Assembly (NCBI GenBank): GCA_035544955.1 | Contig: DASZZN010000014.1 | Location: 1 to 64,000 of the forward strand | Source: Candidatus Dormiibacterota bacterium | GTDB taxonomy: Bacteria > Chloroflexota > Dormibacteria > CF-121 | Direction: 5' to 3' | DNA: 64,000 nt | Part shown: one piece after another, positions 14,844 to 23,632 of the stretch | How the letters are laid out: every line of letters begins with the position of its first letter | How positions within the stretch are numbered: the stretch's first letter is position 1 | Made by a program: the position numbers and the translations under genes | Notes under the pieces: model-generated | The model's input: the letters and a program-made list of their open reading frames with translations, nothing else | What the model was told of the DNA's origin: nothing | Databases searched by the model: none

Positions 14844-16148
14844 ATGGGAAGGTTAACCCGACTTCTGGCCGCGATGGCCATTGTGGTTCTCGGCGTCACC
14901 GCATGCGGTAGCAGCACGACGTCATCCGGGCAGATCGGCGGAACGGTCCACGTCCTCGGAACCTGGAGCGGGGCCGAGAAGGACTCGTTCGACGCGGTCA
15001 TGAAACCGTTCACCGACCAGACGGGCGTCAAGATCTCGTTCGAGGCAACCCGAGATCTCGGTCCCATCCTCCAGACCAAGATCGCGGCCGGAAACCCGCC
15101 CGACATCACCGCGGCGCCCGGCATCGGGACGCTCATCCAGCTGGCAAGGGCGGGTAAAGTCGTCGCGCTCGACGACAAGCTCGACATGAGCCAGCTCAAC
15201 GCCAACTACGGGGCCGACTGGATCAATCTCGGGAAGGTCGACGGCAAGCTGGTCACGCTGTATGCGTGGGCGGCGCTCAAAGGCCTTGTCTGGTACGACC
15301 CCAAGGCCTTCCAGGCCAAGGGGTACCAGGTGCCCAAGACCTGGGACGATCTGATGGCGCTCCAGACCAGGATAAAGTCCGATGGCGGCAAGCCGTGGTG
15401 CGTCGCCATGGAGAACCAGGCCGCCTCCGGCTGGCCGGGAACCGACTGGGTGAAGGAAATCGTCTTGAGCCAGTCGGGACCAACCGTGTACGACAAGTGG
15501 TGGCAGGGCAAGCAGAAATGGACCTCAAGCGAAATCAAGCAGGCCTGGACGACATGGGGCAGCATCCTCGGCCCCGGTGACAGCAATGTCTACGGCGGCT
15601 CGCAGTACATGATCGCGACGACTTTTGGTGACGGCGGCCAGGGGCTCTTCAGCAGCCCGCCGAAGTGCTACATGTTCAACCAGGGCTCGTTCATCACCTC
15701 CTTCTTCGACGGCTACACGCCCAAGCCTGTGGCTGGCACCGACTACGCCGTCTTTCCACTGCCCGATGTGAACAGCAGCAACGCGGGGGCGCACGTCCTC
15801 GCCGGTGATGCCTTCGTCATGACCAAGGACACTCCCCAGGCCCGCGCGATGCTCAAATACCTGGCCACGGCGCAGGCGCAGGACATCTGGGTCAAGCGCG
15901 GCGGCGGCAAGATCGCGATCAACAAGCAGGTCAGCCTGAGCGACTACCCCGATCCGATCTCCAAGTCCCTGGCCCAGGTGGTGGTCGATACCAAGATCGG
16001 ACGCTACGATGCCGGTGACCTGATGCCGAGCGACATGCAGTCGGCCTACTGGTCGGCGGCCCTCAAGTTCGCCCAGAACCAGTCGCAGCTCGATTCCATC
16101 CTGGCGGACCTCGACAAGAAGCAAGTGACCGCCTATGCGTCGCCCTAA
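14844..16148 (+). CDS. Sugar ABC transporter substrate-binding lipoprotein
   Basis: Extracellular solute-binding protein of family 1, 434 aa from ATG 14844, which has a strong GGGAGGAAGGAA upstream; the longer in-frame opening from 14736 is leader sequence. The lipoprotein signal MGRLTRLLAAMAIVVLGVTA ends at a Cys (TACGSS). The mature part has the periplasmic-binding fold seen in alpha-glucoside and oligosaccharide binders (VLGTWSGAEKDSF, AAPGIGTLIQLARAGKV, GVKISFEATRD). It delivers its sugar to the two permeases just downstream, which form one operon with it. The substrate cannot be fixed from sequence; an alpha-glucoside is plausible. Confidence 0.88.
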   Translation: MGRLTRLLAAMAIVVLGVTACGSSTTSSGQIGGTVHVLGTWSGAEKDSFDAVMKPFTDQTGVKISFEATRDLGPILQTKIAAGNPPDITAAPGIGTLIQLARAGKVVALDDKLDMSQLNANYGADWINLGKVDGKLVTLYAWAALKGLVWYDPKAFQAKGYQVPKTWDDLMALQTRIKSDGGKPWCVAMENQAASGWPGTDWVKEIVLSQSGPTVYDKWWQGKQKWTSSEIKQAWTTWGSILGPGDSNVYGGSQYMIATTFGDGGQGLFSSPPKCYMFNQGSFITSFFDGYTPKPVAGTDYAVFPLPDVNSSNAGAHVLAGDAFVMTKDTPQARAMLKYLATAQAQDIWVKRGGGKIAINKQVSLSDYPDPISKSLAQVVVDTKIGRYDAGDLMPSDMQSAYWSAALKFAQNQSQLDSILADLDKKQVTAYASP

Positions 16149-16181
16149 CACGACAACGACTCGACTGACGACGTAGCGGCA

Positions 16182-17216
16182 ATGGACGTGAGCACGCCGT
16201 TGACCGGGCTCCCAACGCTGCAGGTGGACTGGCAAACGCTGCTGACCGTCAACCTGCCGGCGCTGATGCTGGTGGTCATCGGCGTGCCGCTCGTTCTGGC
16301 GGCCTACATCGTGGGCGCTGACATCCTGGTCCGGCGCCTACCCAAGCGGAGCCAGGTGTCGGTCCGGCCATGGGTCTGGGTTGGGCCGGCGATCGTGATC
16401 GTCGGCGTGATCCTCGTCTACCCGATGTTCGGCACGATTTTTCGAAGTCTCTTCGACCGCCATGGGAGCACGTTTGTTGGTCTGGGAAACTTCACCAGGC
16501 TCCTGACCGACGGTGGCATCCTGATCGTCCTACGGAACAACCTTCTGTGGCTGCTTCTCTACCCGGGGCTTGTGCTCATCTTCGGCTTGCTCCTGGCGGT
16601 GCTGGCCGATCGAGTCCCGTACGAAAAGCCGGTCAAGTCCCTGATCTTCATGCCGCTGGCGATCTCGTTCGTGGCGATGGCGATCATTTGGCAGTTCATG
16701 TACTACTACCGCCCGCCTGACGTCGCCCAGACGGGCACCCTCAATGCCATCGTCGTCAATCTGTTCCACGGTCAGCCACAAACCTGGGTGCAGGACACGC
16801 GCTACAACAACTTCGCGCTGATCTTCATCGGCGTCTGGGGCGCGACTGGCTTCGCCATGGTGATCCTCTCGGCAGCGCTCAAGGGCATTCCCGGCGAGCT
16901 GCTGGAGGCGGCCCGGGTGGACGGGGCCAACGAGCTCACGGTTTTCCGGCGGATCATCCTGCCGCTGATGATGCCGACGATCGTCGTCGTTGGAACCACC
17001 ATGGTGATCTTCGCGCTCAAAGCCTTTGATGTCGTCTACGTCATGACGGCGGGTAACTACAACACCGATATCCTGGCGAGGCGGATGTACGCGGAGCTCT
17101 ACAGCGCCGGAAACAACGCCAACGCCAGCACGCTCGCCGTGATCCTATTGCTGGCCGTAGTCCCTGTATTGATCTTCAACCTCCGCCAGTTTCGAGCTGT
17201 GGAGTCCCGGCGATGA
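16182..17216 (+). CDS. Sugar ABC transporter permease (MalF/AglF-like)
   Basis: Inner-membrane permease of 344 aa with about seven or eight hydrophobic segments. An N-terminal segment (about 20-45) is followed by a linker and the standard six-helix core. The EAA loop that contacts the ATPase is EAARVDGANELTVFRRI. It pairs with the permease at 17213, whose ATG overlaps this gene's stop (ATGA), so their synthesis is coupled. No ATP-binding subunit is encoded in the operon, so a shared ATPase (MsiK-type) from elsewhere must power it. Confidence 0.9.
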   Translation: MDVSTPLTGLPTLQVDWQTLLTVNLPALMLVVIGVPLVLAAYIVGADILVRRLPKRSQVSVRPWVWVGPAIVIVGVILVYPMFGTIFRSLFDRHGSTFVGLGNFTRLLTDGGILIVLRNNLLWLLLYPGLVLIFGLLLAVLADRVPYEKPVKSLIFMPLAISFVAMAIIWQFMYYYRPPDVAQTGTLNAIVVNLFHGQPQTWVQDTRYNNFALIFIGVWGATGFAMVILSAALKGIPGELLEAARVDGANELTVFRRIILPLMMPTIVVVGTTMVIFALKAFDVVYVMTAGNYNTDILARRMYAELYSAGNNANASTLAVILLLAVVPVLIFNLRQFRAVESRR

Positions 17217-18163
17217 GCGTAGTGGTCACGACCCCGGTCCCGACTCCCACCACATCAGCCCCGGCGCGCCGACCAAAGGTGCGGACCGAGCGACTGTCGG
17301 CTCGTGCGTCGAACGCCGGCCTCCAGGTGGCGGTCATTGCCCTCACGCTGGCCTGGACTGTGCCCACGCTCGGGCTGTTGATAAACTCCTTCCGGTCCGG
17401 CGGCGCGTTCAACACCAGCGGCTGGTGGACGGCGCTGGCGCCGCCATTCAAATTCACCCTCGACAGCTATCGCCACGTGCTGGGCGCCTCCGACCTTGCT
17501 CCCAGTTTTTTCAACAGCTTCATGATCACGATCCCGGCCACCATCATTCCGACGGCCATCGCGGCCTTTGCCGCCTATGCGTTCTCCTGGATGAAATTCT
17601 GGGGGCGCGATTGGATTTTCCTCGCCTTGGTGGGACTACTCGCGGTGCCGCTGCAGCTGACCTTTATCCCGCTGCTCACCCTGGCGGTGCATTTCGGGTT
17701 GACCTCGGGCAACACGCTCCCGCTGGGCCTTAACGCCGGATTCCTGGCGATCTGGATCGCCCATACCGGCTACGGCCTGCCGTTCTCCATTTACCTGCTG
17801 GCAAACTTCTTCCGCGTGCTGCCCCAGGACCTCTTCGAATCGGCCGAGATCGACGGCGCCGGGCCGGTCACCGTCTTCTTCCGCCTGATCCTTCCGCTGT
17901 CGGTCCCCGCCATCGCGTCGCTGGTCATCTTCCAGTTTCTCTGGGTCTGGAACGACCTGCTGGTGGCGCTGATCTACATCGGCGGCACGCCCGAAGTGGC
18001 TCCCCTGACCGTCACCCTGACCAACCTGGTTGGATCCCTCGGGCAGAACATCCAGTATCTGACCGCAGCGGCCTTCGTCTCCATGATCGTGCCGCTCATC
18101 GTGTTCTTCGCGCTGCAGCGCTACTTCGTTCGCGGCATTTTGGCTGGTTCGGTCAAGGGCTGA
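17213..18163 (+). CDS. Sugar ABC transporter permease (MalG/AglG-like)
   Basis: Second permease subunit, 316 aa, with six membrane segments after a Pro/Thr-rich cytoplasmic N-terminus. The EAA loop is ESAEIDGAGPVTVFFRL. The C-terminal RYFVRGILAGSVKG is the usual ending of MalG-type subunits. It forms a heterodimer with the product of 16182 and takes sugar from the lipoprotein encoded at 14844. It is the last transporter gene of the operon; the SDR gene follows 29 bp later and could be co-transcribed. Confidence 0.9.
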   Translation: MSVVVTTPVPTPTTSAPARRPKVRTERLSARASNAGLQVAVIALTLAWTVPTLGLLINSFRSGGAFNTSGWWTALAPPFKFTLDSYRHVLGASDLAPSFFNSFMITIPATIIPTAIAAFAAYAFSWMKFWGRDWIFLALVGLLAVPLQLTFIPLLTLAVHFGLTSGNTLPLGLNAGFLAIWIAHTGYGLPFSIYLLANFFRVLPQDLFESAEIDGAGPVTVFFRLILPLSVPAIASLVIFQFLWVWNDLLVALIYIGGTPEVAPLTVTLTNLVGSLGQNIQYLTAAAFVSMIVPLIVFFALQRYFVRGILAGSVKG

Positions 18164-18192
18164 CCTTCAGCGCCGCGTAGCACCGTTAGCGA

Positions 18193-18945
18193 ATGGCAGC
18201 ATCTGAGCGCGTTGCCGTGGTGACCGGTGCCAGCTCGGGAATCGGCGAGGCGACGGCGCGGGGCCTCCACAAGGCCGGCTTCGCGGTCGTGCTCGGCGCC
18301 CGCCGCGAGGATCGGCTGATGGCGGTCGCCCGCGAGCTTGGCGGCCGGGGCCTGCCACTCGACGTGCGCGACCAGGCCAGCATCGCCGCGTTCGTCGACG
18401 CGATCGCGGCGGAATACGACCAGGTCGAGGTCCTGATCAACAACGCGGGGTTGGCGGCCGGCCTCCAGCCGCTCGCCGAGGGCAATGACGAAGACTGGGT
18501 GCAGATGATGGACACGAACGTGCTGGGCCTGCTGCGGGTGACCAAGGCGATGCTGCCCTTGCTCCGGCGGGCGCCCCGCGCGCATATCGTCAACCTGGGT
18601 TCGGTGGCGGGCTTCGAGATCTACGTCGGCGGTGTGGGGTATACGGCGAGCAAGCACGCGGTCCGCGCCATCACGAAAACGCTTCGGCTCGAGCTCATGG
18701 GAGAGCCCATCCGGGTGACCGAGATCGAGCCCGGCATGGTGGAGACCGAATTCAGCCTGGTGCGGTTCAAGGGGGACCAGGAACGGGCGTCGAACGTCTA
18801 CAAGGGGATGCAGCCGCTCACCGGCGCGGACATCGCCGATTGCATCGTCTGGGTGGTGACCCGGCCGCCCCATGTGAACATCGACGAGATGGTCGTCAGG
18901 CCGATTGCCCAGGCCACCGTGCGCGACGTCGCCCGCCACAGCTGA
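18193..18945 (+). CDS. Short-chain dehydrogenase/reductase (YdfG-like)
   Basis: Classical SDR of 250 aa using NAD(P). It has the Rossmann motif VVTGASSGIGEATARG, structural NNAG, the catalytic Ser in NLGSVAG and the YTASK pair (Tyr and Lys). The sequence resembles NADP-dependent 3-hydroxy-acid/serine dehydrogenases of the YdfG group (TEIEPGMVETEFSLVRF). The substrate is not certain. It may be transcribed with the sugar transporter upstream, since only 29 bp separate them and no terminator is seen between. Confidence 0.88.
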   Translation: MAASERVAVVTGASSGIGEATARGLHKAGFAVVLGARREDRLMAVARELGGRGLPLDVRDQASIAAFVDAIAAEYDQVEVLINNAGLAAGLQPLAEGNDEDWVQMMDTNVLGLLRVTKAMLPLLRRAPRAHIVNLGSVAGFEIYVGGVGYTASKHAVRAITKTLRLELMGEPIRVTEIEPGMVETEFSLVRFKGDQERASNVYKGMQPLTGADIADCIVWVVTRPPHVNIDEMVVRPIAQATVRDVARHS

Positions 18946-19021
18946 GCTCGCTAACGGTCTGGCTTATTCACAGGCCTTCCACACAATTCACATCGGCAAT
19001 TTCGCGTAGGGATGCCGCCTC

Positions 19022-19044
19022 AGGAGGCCTGATCGGGGCCTCCT
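19022..19044. terminator. GC-rich hairpin after the SDR gene
   Basis: AGGAGGCC (19022-19029) and GGCCTCCT (19037-19044) form a perfect 8-bp stem with a 7-nt loop. No T-tract follows, so termination is possible but not certain. Confidence 0.4.
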
Positions 19045-19079
19045 CACCGAGCGGCCAGGACGCTTGCCCCTCGCAACAA

Positions 19080-19108
19080 TTGACGGCGGCGTAGACAACT
19101 GTTATGAT
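19080..19108 (+). promoter_or_regulatory. Promoter of the 71-aa membrane protein gene
   Basis: TTGACG (19080-19085), a 17-bp spacer and TATGAT (19103-19108), close to consensus. The start codon is at 19155 and has AGGGAGGT in front, giving a leader of roughly 40 nt. Confidence 0.7.
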
Positions 19109-19154
19109 AGCCACGGTATCAATTAACTCATCAGGGTACCAGGGAGGTTAATTC

Positions 19155-19370
19155 ATGGCAGTCGTTCACGAGCACGGCGACGGCGACGGCGGCTCCAACG
19201 CGGCGGTGGTGGCGATCTTCCTGATCGCCGTGATCGTCATCCTGGCCATTCTGTTCTACGGTTTTGCGGTCGGCCACTGGTTCGGCGTTGGCGGCGGCAG
19301 CACGACCATCATCAACAATCCGGCATCGAATGCACCCTCGATCGCAGCCTCGGTTTCTCCGTCCAAGTAA
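19155..19370 (+). CDS. Small single-span membrane protein
   Basis: 71 aa. A charged His/Asp/Gly N-terminus, one membrane helix at about residues 17-40 (AAVVAIFLIAVIVILAILF) and a Gly/Ser/Asn-rich tail (GVGGGSTTIINN) likely exposed outside. It has its own near-consensus promoter (19080-19108), a strong ribosome-binding site and its own terminator (19389-19414), so it is a discrete, probably well expressed single-gene unit. No family is recognised and the function is unknown. Confidence 0.75.
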   Translation: MAVVHEHGDGDGGSNAAVVAIFLIAVIVILAILFYGFAVGHWFGVGGGSTTIINNPASNAPSIAASVSPSK

Positions 19371-19388
19371 TTCCAGGCCAGCCAAGAA

Positions 19389-19414
19389 AAGACCGGCCGG
19401 TGCCGGTCTTTTTT
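19389..19414 (+). terminator. Intrinsic terminator
   Basis: AAGACCGGC (19389-19397) and GCCGGTCTT (19402-19410) form a perfect 9-bp stem with a 4-nt loop, continuing into a run of six T residues. It ends the 71-aa membrane protein transcript. Confidence 0.9.
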
Positions 19415-19439
19415 CATGCCCACGAGAGCGACCGACGCG

Positions 19440-20108
19440 CTAGTTGGTGAAGTCCTCCACCATGTAGACGCGCGACCCGCTGACGGCGACCCCGATGCCG
19501 ATGTGACCGTAGTGCGTGTTGAGGATGTTGGCGCGGTGCTCTGGCGAGTTCATCCACCAGGTATTGAAGTGAGTGGCGACCGATGCCGCCGGCTGGCCGG
19601 ACTCCCAGATGATGTTCTCGCCATACCAGGTGAAAGGCAGGCCGTTGGCCCGAAGCAGCTCGAGGACGGCCAGCGTGGTGTGCCCGGGCCGGTAGTGTCC
19701 GAAGTAGCCATTTACCACCATGTCCTGCGCCCGCGCGGTGGCGATGCGATCCAGCGCCCCGGACTCGACCAACGCTGGAAGGCCGGCGACCCTGCGGTCG
19801 GCGTTGACCAGGGCGATCTCCTGTGCGACGAGGCTGCCCGCCGGCGCGGTGGGGCCGGCCGTCACGGGCGTCGGCTTCGGCTGCGGCTGCGGCCTGTGAA
19901 CAACCGGGATCTTTTTGGTGGTGCGCGTGGGCGTGTGTATGGCCACCCGCACGCAGTGGCGCACGTGGTGCCGAACGATGCAGCGCACGACCGTCTTGCC
20001 GGCGGCCTTTGGCGCGGCGGCCTCGACGGGTGTCGAGCTCAGGGTCAGCCCGGCCGTCACCAGTAAAGCGACGACGCCGGAACCCAGACGTGAGGCGATG
20101 AACGACAT
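19440..20108 (-). CDS. Secreted CAP/SCP-domain protein
   Basis: Exported protein of 222 aa. The start is set at ATG 20108, which has GGAGGGAGG about 9 nt upstream; the longer frame to 20264 is not supported. Signal peptide about residues 1-30, then a basic Thr/Pro/Lys-rich linker. The CAP (cysteine-rich secretory/PR-1) domain is at about residues 95-222: VNADRRVAGLPAL, ARAQDMVVNGYFGH, WYGENIIW, WWMNSPEHRANIL, HIGIGVAV. Bacterial CAP proteins of this YkwD type are extracellular, with functions mostly unknown. Confidence 0.87.
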   Translation of the reverse strand: MSFIASRLGSGVVALLVTAGLTLSSTPVEAAAPKAAGKTVVRCIVRHHVRHCVRVAIHTPTRTTKKIPVVHRPQPQPKPTPVTAGPTAPAGSLVAQEIALVNADRRVAGLPALVESGALDRIATARAQDMVVNGYFGHYRPGHTTLAVLELLRANGLPFTWYGENIIWESGQPAASVATHFNTWWMNSPEHRANILNTHYGHIGIGVAVSGSRVYMVEDFTN

Positions 20109-20277
20109 GCCGAATACCTCCCTCCGAAGATGCTGGACGTACAACCCGTCCCCTTCAGGCCGGGTTGCGCCGTCGAAAGGTTGCAGCCTGGATTGCGACA
20201 TCGCCGTCGACCGGCCGCTCTGTGGCGGTAACGGCGAGACATCGCCGCATCGCGTATTCGACACGGTCCTGTAACAA

Positions 20278-20484
20278 ATGACGAAAGGTCACTCCTTCAC
20301 AATCCGGTTTATGCATTTCGGTGAACTCATTCGGCGTTTGACCGACAACGAGCAGGGCCAATCGATGATCGAGTACGCGCTCATCCTGGTCCTGATCGCG
20401 GTGGTCGTGGTCGTCGTGCTGATCATCCTGGGCAACCAGGTGCAGAACGTGTTCTGCAACATCAGCGGCGCTCTCGGGCAGTAG
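20278..20484 (+). CDS. Flp/Fap-type pilin
   Basis: Small type IVb pilin-like protein of 68 aa (57 aa if it starts at ATG 20311, which fits the family better). The prepilin pattern is LTDNEQGQSMIEYALILVLI: a Gly and Glu around a helix of about 25 hydrophobic residues, the Flp hallmark. A prepilin peptidase would remove the leader and the helix would pack into a pilus. No tad/cpa assembly genes are in the window, so the machinery must be elsewhere. It stands alone before mobA. Confidence 0.85.
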   Translation: MTKGHSFTIRFMHFGELIRRLTDNEQGQSMIEYALILVLIAVVVVVVLIILGNQVQNVFCNISGALGQ

Positions 20485-20505
20485 CCGTCGCGTAGGCTCT
20501 TGCCT

Positions 20506-21102
20506 ATGGGCGGCGGCTGCAGTCTCGTGATCCTTGCCGGCGGCCTCAGCCGCCGCATGGGTCGCGACAAAGCGAGCCTGCCGGCGGGCCACGGGACGCT
20601 GATCGAGCACCTAGCTCGCCGGCTGGCACCGGTCGTCGATGAGACGATCGTCGCCGGCGGATCTGACCGGCCCACGCTTCCGGGCGTGCGGATGGTCGAG
20701 GACCGCTACCCTGGCCTCGGTCCGCTGGCCGGGATGCATGCCGGACTGGCGGCGGCCCGCTACCCGCACGTCTGGGTGGTCGGCTGTGATTTGCCGGACG
20801 CCGATCCGGCGCTGGCCCACCTGTTTTTAGGACTCGCAGCCGGCTACGACGCCGTCGTGCCGCGCCTCGACGCGGAGCCCCAGGGCGTCTGCGCCCTCTA
20901 CGATCGGGCGCTGGTCTCCCGCATCGATGGCTTGCTGGCTTCCGGCGAGCGGAGCATCAAGAGCCTGCTGGCGGCCAGCAACGTCCGCTACCTGACGCCA
21001 GAGGAGCTGCGCGCCGTCGATCCGGAGTTGCGTTCATTCCGCAACATCAACACCCCCGCCGATTACGGGGCCTGGCTCGCGACGCAACCGGCTTCGCGGT
21101 GA
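20506..21102 (+). CDS. mobA: Molybdenum cofactor guanylyltransferase MobA
   Basis: Transfers GMP from GTP to molybdopterin to make the dinucleotide cofactor. The protein is about 198 aa with the nucleotidyltransferase signature [17 protein letters not shown] at the N-terminus, [30 protein letters not shown] (metal-binding Asp) and a C-terminal [10 protein letters not shown], all typical of MobA. ATG 20506 is chosen over TTG 20500. It lies 21 bp after the pilin gene and its 3' end overlaps the convergent YyaL-like gene by 56 bp. No molybdoenzyme is seen nearby. Confidence 0.9.
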   Translation: MGGGCSLVILAGGLSRRMGRDKASLPAGHGTLIEHLARRLAPVVDETIVAGGSDRPTLPGVRMVEDRYPGLGPLAGMHAGLAAARYPHVWVVGCDLPDADPALAHLFLGLAAGYDAVVPRLDAEPQGVCALYDRALVSRIDGLLASGERSIKSLLAASNVRYLTPEELRAVDPELRSFRNINTPADYGAWLATQPASR

Positions 21103-23092
21103 ACGCCTCAAGCTGACGCGCCAACTGCGCCGGGTCGGTCGTGGGCGCCTGGCAGACGAAGCCCTCGCAGAGATAGGCGGTCGCCTTGCCGTCGAGTGCG
21201 CGCCGGTCGGCCAGCAGCGGAATGGCCGACTCGCCCGGCGCGACGGCGACCAGTCGATTGGGAAGAAAGCGCTCGCGCATGACCTCCAGGAGTCGACGCG
21301 TCTGCGGGTCGGCGGGTTCGCCGATGACGGCCAGCTCCACGGTCCGGGCGAGGTGGAAATCGAGAGCCGCGAGGAGACGCCCGAACGCGAGCGGCGCCTT
21401 GGCGGCGGTCGGCGCCAGCCGCTCGAGTGTCGCCCGCGCGATGTCGACCCATGATGGCTCGCCCAGTAACATCCCGGCACGTAGCAGCACATCGACCGCG
21501 AGAGAGGTGCCCGACGGGATCGCGTTGTCGGTCACATCCTGGGGTCGCGCCACCAGTCGCTCCTGGTCCTGCGCGGTGTCAAAGAACGCCCCGCTCGCCG
21601 GATCCCAGAACGCGGTCACCATTTCGCTCACCAGGCCCCGCACTTCGTCGAGCCATCGGGGGTCGAAAGTCGCTTCGTAGAGGGCGAGCAGCCCGTCGGC
21701 GACGGCCGCCTGGTCCTCGAGGTAGCCGGCGAGCGGTGCGCGGCCGTCCTTGTAGCTCCGCCGCATCCGTCCGTCGTGGCGCATGTGCGAGAGCAGGAAG
21801 TCGGCGGTCGCCTGCGCGGCCGTCGTGAGGTCGGGCCGGTCGAGCACGCGCCCGGCGTCGGCAACCGCGCGCAGCATCAACCCGTTCCAGCCGGCGATCA
21901 CCTTCTCGTCGCGATGCGGCCGCACGCGCTGCTCCCGAAATGCTATCAGCCGGTCGCTGGCCGCGTCCAGGATCTCGATCGCGCCGGGCGCCACCGGGTG
22001 CAGGATGTTGCGACCCTCGAAATTTCCCGTGCCCGTGACATCGAACGCCGCAGCGACAGAGCCGGCCTGATCGGCGCCGAGCGCCGCCTCCAGCTCCTGC
22101 GGTGTCCACAGATAGAAGCGCCCCTCTTCGCCCTGGCTGTCCGCGTCGAGGCTCGAGTAGAAGCCGCCCTCGGGCGAGGTCATCTCGCGCAGCACGAACG
22201 CCACGGTGTCTTCGGCGACACGTCGAAACGCGGGATCATGCGTCAGCTGCCAGGCATCGAGATAGGCGCGCAACAGCAGCGCGTTGTCGTAGAGCATCTT
22301 TTCGAAATGTGGCACGAGCCAGTGGTCGTCGATGCTGTAGCGGTGGAATCCACCGCCCAGCTGGTCATGGATGCCGCCGGCCGCCATCGCGCGTAACGTC
22401 TGCAGTGCCATCTCCAGCGCAGCGGCTTGCCCGGTTCGGACGTGGTGGCGCAGCAGCACCTCGACGAGCATGGGTTGCGGAAACTTGGGTGCGCCGCCGA
22501 AGCCGCCATGGACCGTGTCGAAATCGCGCGCAAGCCCCGCGGCTGCCTCGTCCAGCAATGCCAGTGTGAGCTCGCCCACCGCGAGCGGCACCGACGGGCG
22601 GTTAAGAAAATCACGGACCTGGGCAGCCGTCTCCTCGACGTCGGCCGGGCGTTTCGCAAAGGCGTCCGCGACCGCGGCCAGCACGCGTTGGAACGACGGC
22701 ATCCCGAAACGATCGCTCGGCGGGAAGTAGGTGCCCGCAAAAAATGGCCTGCCGTCCGGCAGCACGAACACCGTCATCGGCCACCCGCCGGAACCGGTCA
22801 TCGCCTGCACCGCACGCATGTAGACCTGGTCGAGGTCGGGCCGCTCTTCGCGGTCCACCTTGATGGCGACGAAGTCGCGGTTTATCGAGGCGGCGGTCTG
22901 CGGATCTTCGAACGACTCGCGGGCCATGACGTGGCACCAGTGGCAGGCACTGTAGCCGATGCTCAGCAGGATCGGCTTGTGTTCGGTCCGCGCGCGCGCC
23001 AGCGCCGCCTCGCCCCATGGATACCAGTCGACCGGGTTGTTGGCATGTTCGAGGAGGTAGGGACTGGTCTCCTGCGCGAGCCGATTTGCCAT
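21047..23092 (-). CDS. Thioredoxin-domain protein, YyaL/DUF255 family
   Basis: 681-aa cytoplasmic protein. Residues about 1-165 form a thioredoxin-like domain ([36 protein letters not shown] with a CxxC pair, [21 protein letters not shown]). The remainder is an (alpha/alpha)6 barrel like that of N-acylglucosamine 2-epimerases and cellobiose epimerases ([23 protein letters not shown]). The family is conserved from bacteria to mammals (SPATA20), with function not firmly known. Length is normal. It overlaps mobA by 56 bp tail to tail. Confidence 0.9.
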   Translation of the reverse strand: MANRLAQETSPYLLEHANNPVDWYPWGEAALARARTEHKPILLSIGYSACHWCHVMARESFEDPQTAASINRDFVAIKVDREERPDLDQVYMRAVQAMTGSGGWPMTVFVLPDGRPFFAGTYFPPSDRFGMPSFQRVLAAVADAFAKRPADVEETAAQVRDFLNRPSVPLAVGELTLALLDEAAAGLARDFDTVHGGFGGAPKFPQPMLVEVLLRHHVRTGQAAALEMALQTLRAMAAGGIHDQLGGGFHRYSIDDHWLVPHFEKMLYDNALLLRAYLDAWQLTHDPAFRRVAEDTVAFVLREMTSPEGGFYSSLDADSQGEEGRFYLWTPQELEAALGADQAGSVAAAFDVTGTGNFEGRNILHPVAPGAIEILDAASDRLIAFREQRVRPHRDEKVIAGWNGLMLRAVADAGRVLDRPDLTTAAQATADFLLSHMRHDGRMRRSYKDGRAPLAGYLEDQAAVADGLLALYEATFDPRWLDEVRGLVSEMVTAFWDPASGAFFDTAQDQERLVARPQDVTDNAIPSGTSLAVDVLLRAGMLLGEPSWVDIARATLERLAPTAAKAPLAFGRLLAALDFHLARTVELAVIGEPADPQTRRLLEVMRERFLPNRLVAVAPGESAIPLLADRRALDGKATAYLCEGFVCQAPTTDPAQLARQLEAFTAKPVASRARPRNRRGC

Positions 23093-23174
23093 TGGATCAT
23101 GCTAGCGGCCCTCCTCCGAATGGCTGCCGTAATGGGCCGAATGGACTACCGGGTCGAAACATCTGGTCCCTAGG

Positions 23175-23627
23175 ATGCATGGCATGTCGGGAACGATTGG
23201 CGTCGCCGGCCATCGGGCGCTCTCGCTGGGCACCCTGGTGATTGCCGGCGCCGCGCTGGCGCTCTACCAGATGACATCGCTGGTGTTGGGTCCCGTCGGC
23301 AGTCGCCAGCTCCACCTCTCGCTCGCGGTTCCGGCCGTCGACACCCAGGAACGGACGGAATCGTGGACCTCCAGCGGGAAGCTCGCGCTCGGCACGCTCG
23401 TGGCTACGGCGCCCGCGACGCGGCTGTGGGCGCGGCCGGCCGTCGCGCATCGAGTCGCGAGCACACCCGCCGCATCCGTCGCGGCCGCGCCCGCGGCGCC
23501 GGTCGCATCGCCCGTACCGGTCGCATCACCACGGCCAGAGCCGCGCCCCTCTCAGCCGCCCGCGCCGATTGTTCGGGGCGGTCCCAGTCCGCAGCCTGGC
23601 GGCCACAAGCCCGACGACCGCGACTAA
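23175..23627 (+). CDS. Hypothetical membrane-anchored Ala/Pro-rich protein
   Basis: 150 aa (ATG 23175 or 23184). One hydrophobic segment at about residues 17-38, then a soluble part and a long Ala/Pro/Ser/Val tail (about 85-150, with PAAPVASPVPVASPRPEPRP) typical of cell-wall-spanning stretches. It is probably anchored in the membrane with the tail outside. It ends 5 bp before the PfkB-like kinase gene. No family is recognised. Confidence 0.6.
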   Translation: MHGMSGTIGVAGHRALSLGTLVIAGAALALYQMTSLVLGPVGSRQLHLSLAVPAVDTQERTESWTSSGKLALGTLVATAPATRLWARPAVAHRVASTPAASVAAAPAAPVASPVPVASPRPEPRPSQPPAPIVRGGPSPQPGGHKPDDRD

Positions 23628-23632
23628 CTATC

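Noticed and set aside
20109-20264. N-terminal extension of the CAP protein
   Set aside because: ATG 20108 has an excellent GGAGG and is followed by a normal signal peptide; the extension is not needed.
22427-23173. 248-codon + strand frame opposite the YyaL-like gene
   Set aside because: Antisense to a clear protein family with no domain, signal or ribosome-binding evidence.
23363-23632. Upstream extension of the PfkB-like gene
   Set aside because: It is Arg/Ala-rich shadow sequence of the preceding gene in another frame; ATG 23633 gives the proper fold start.
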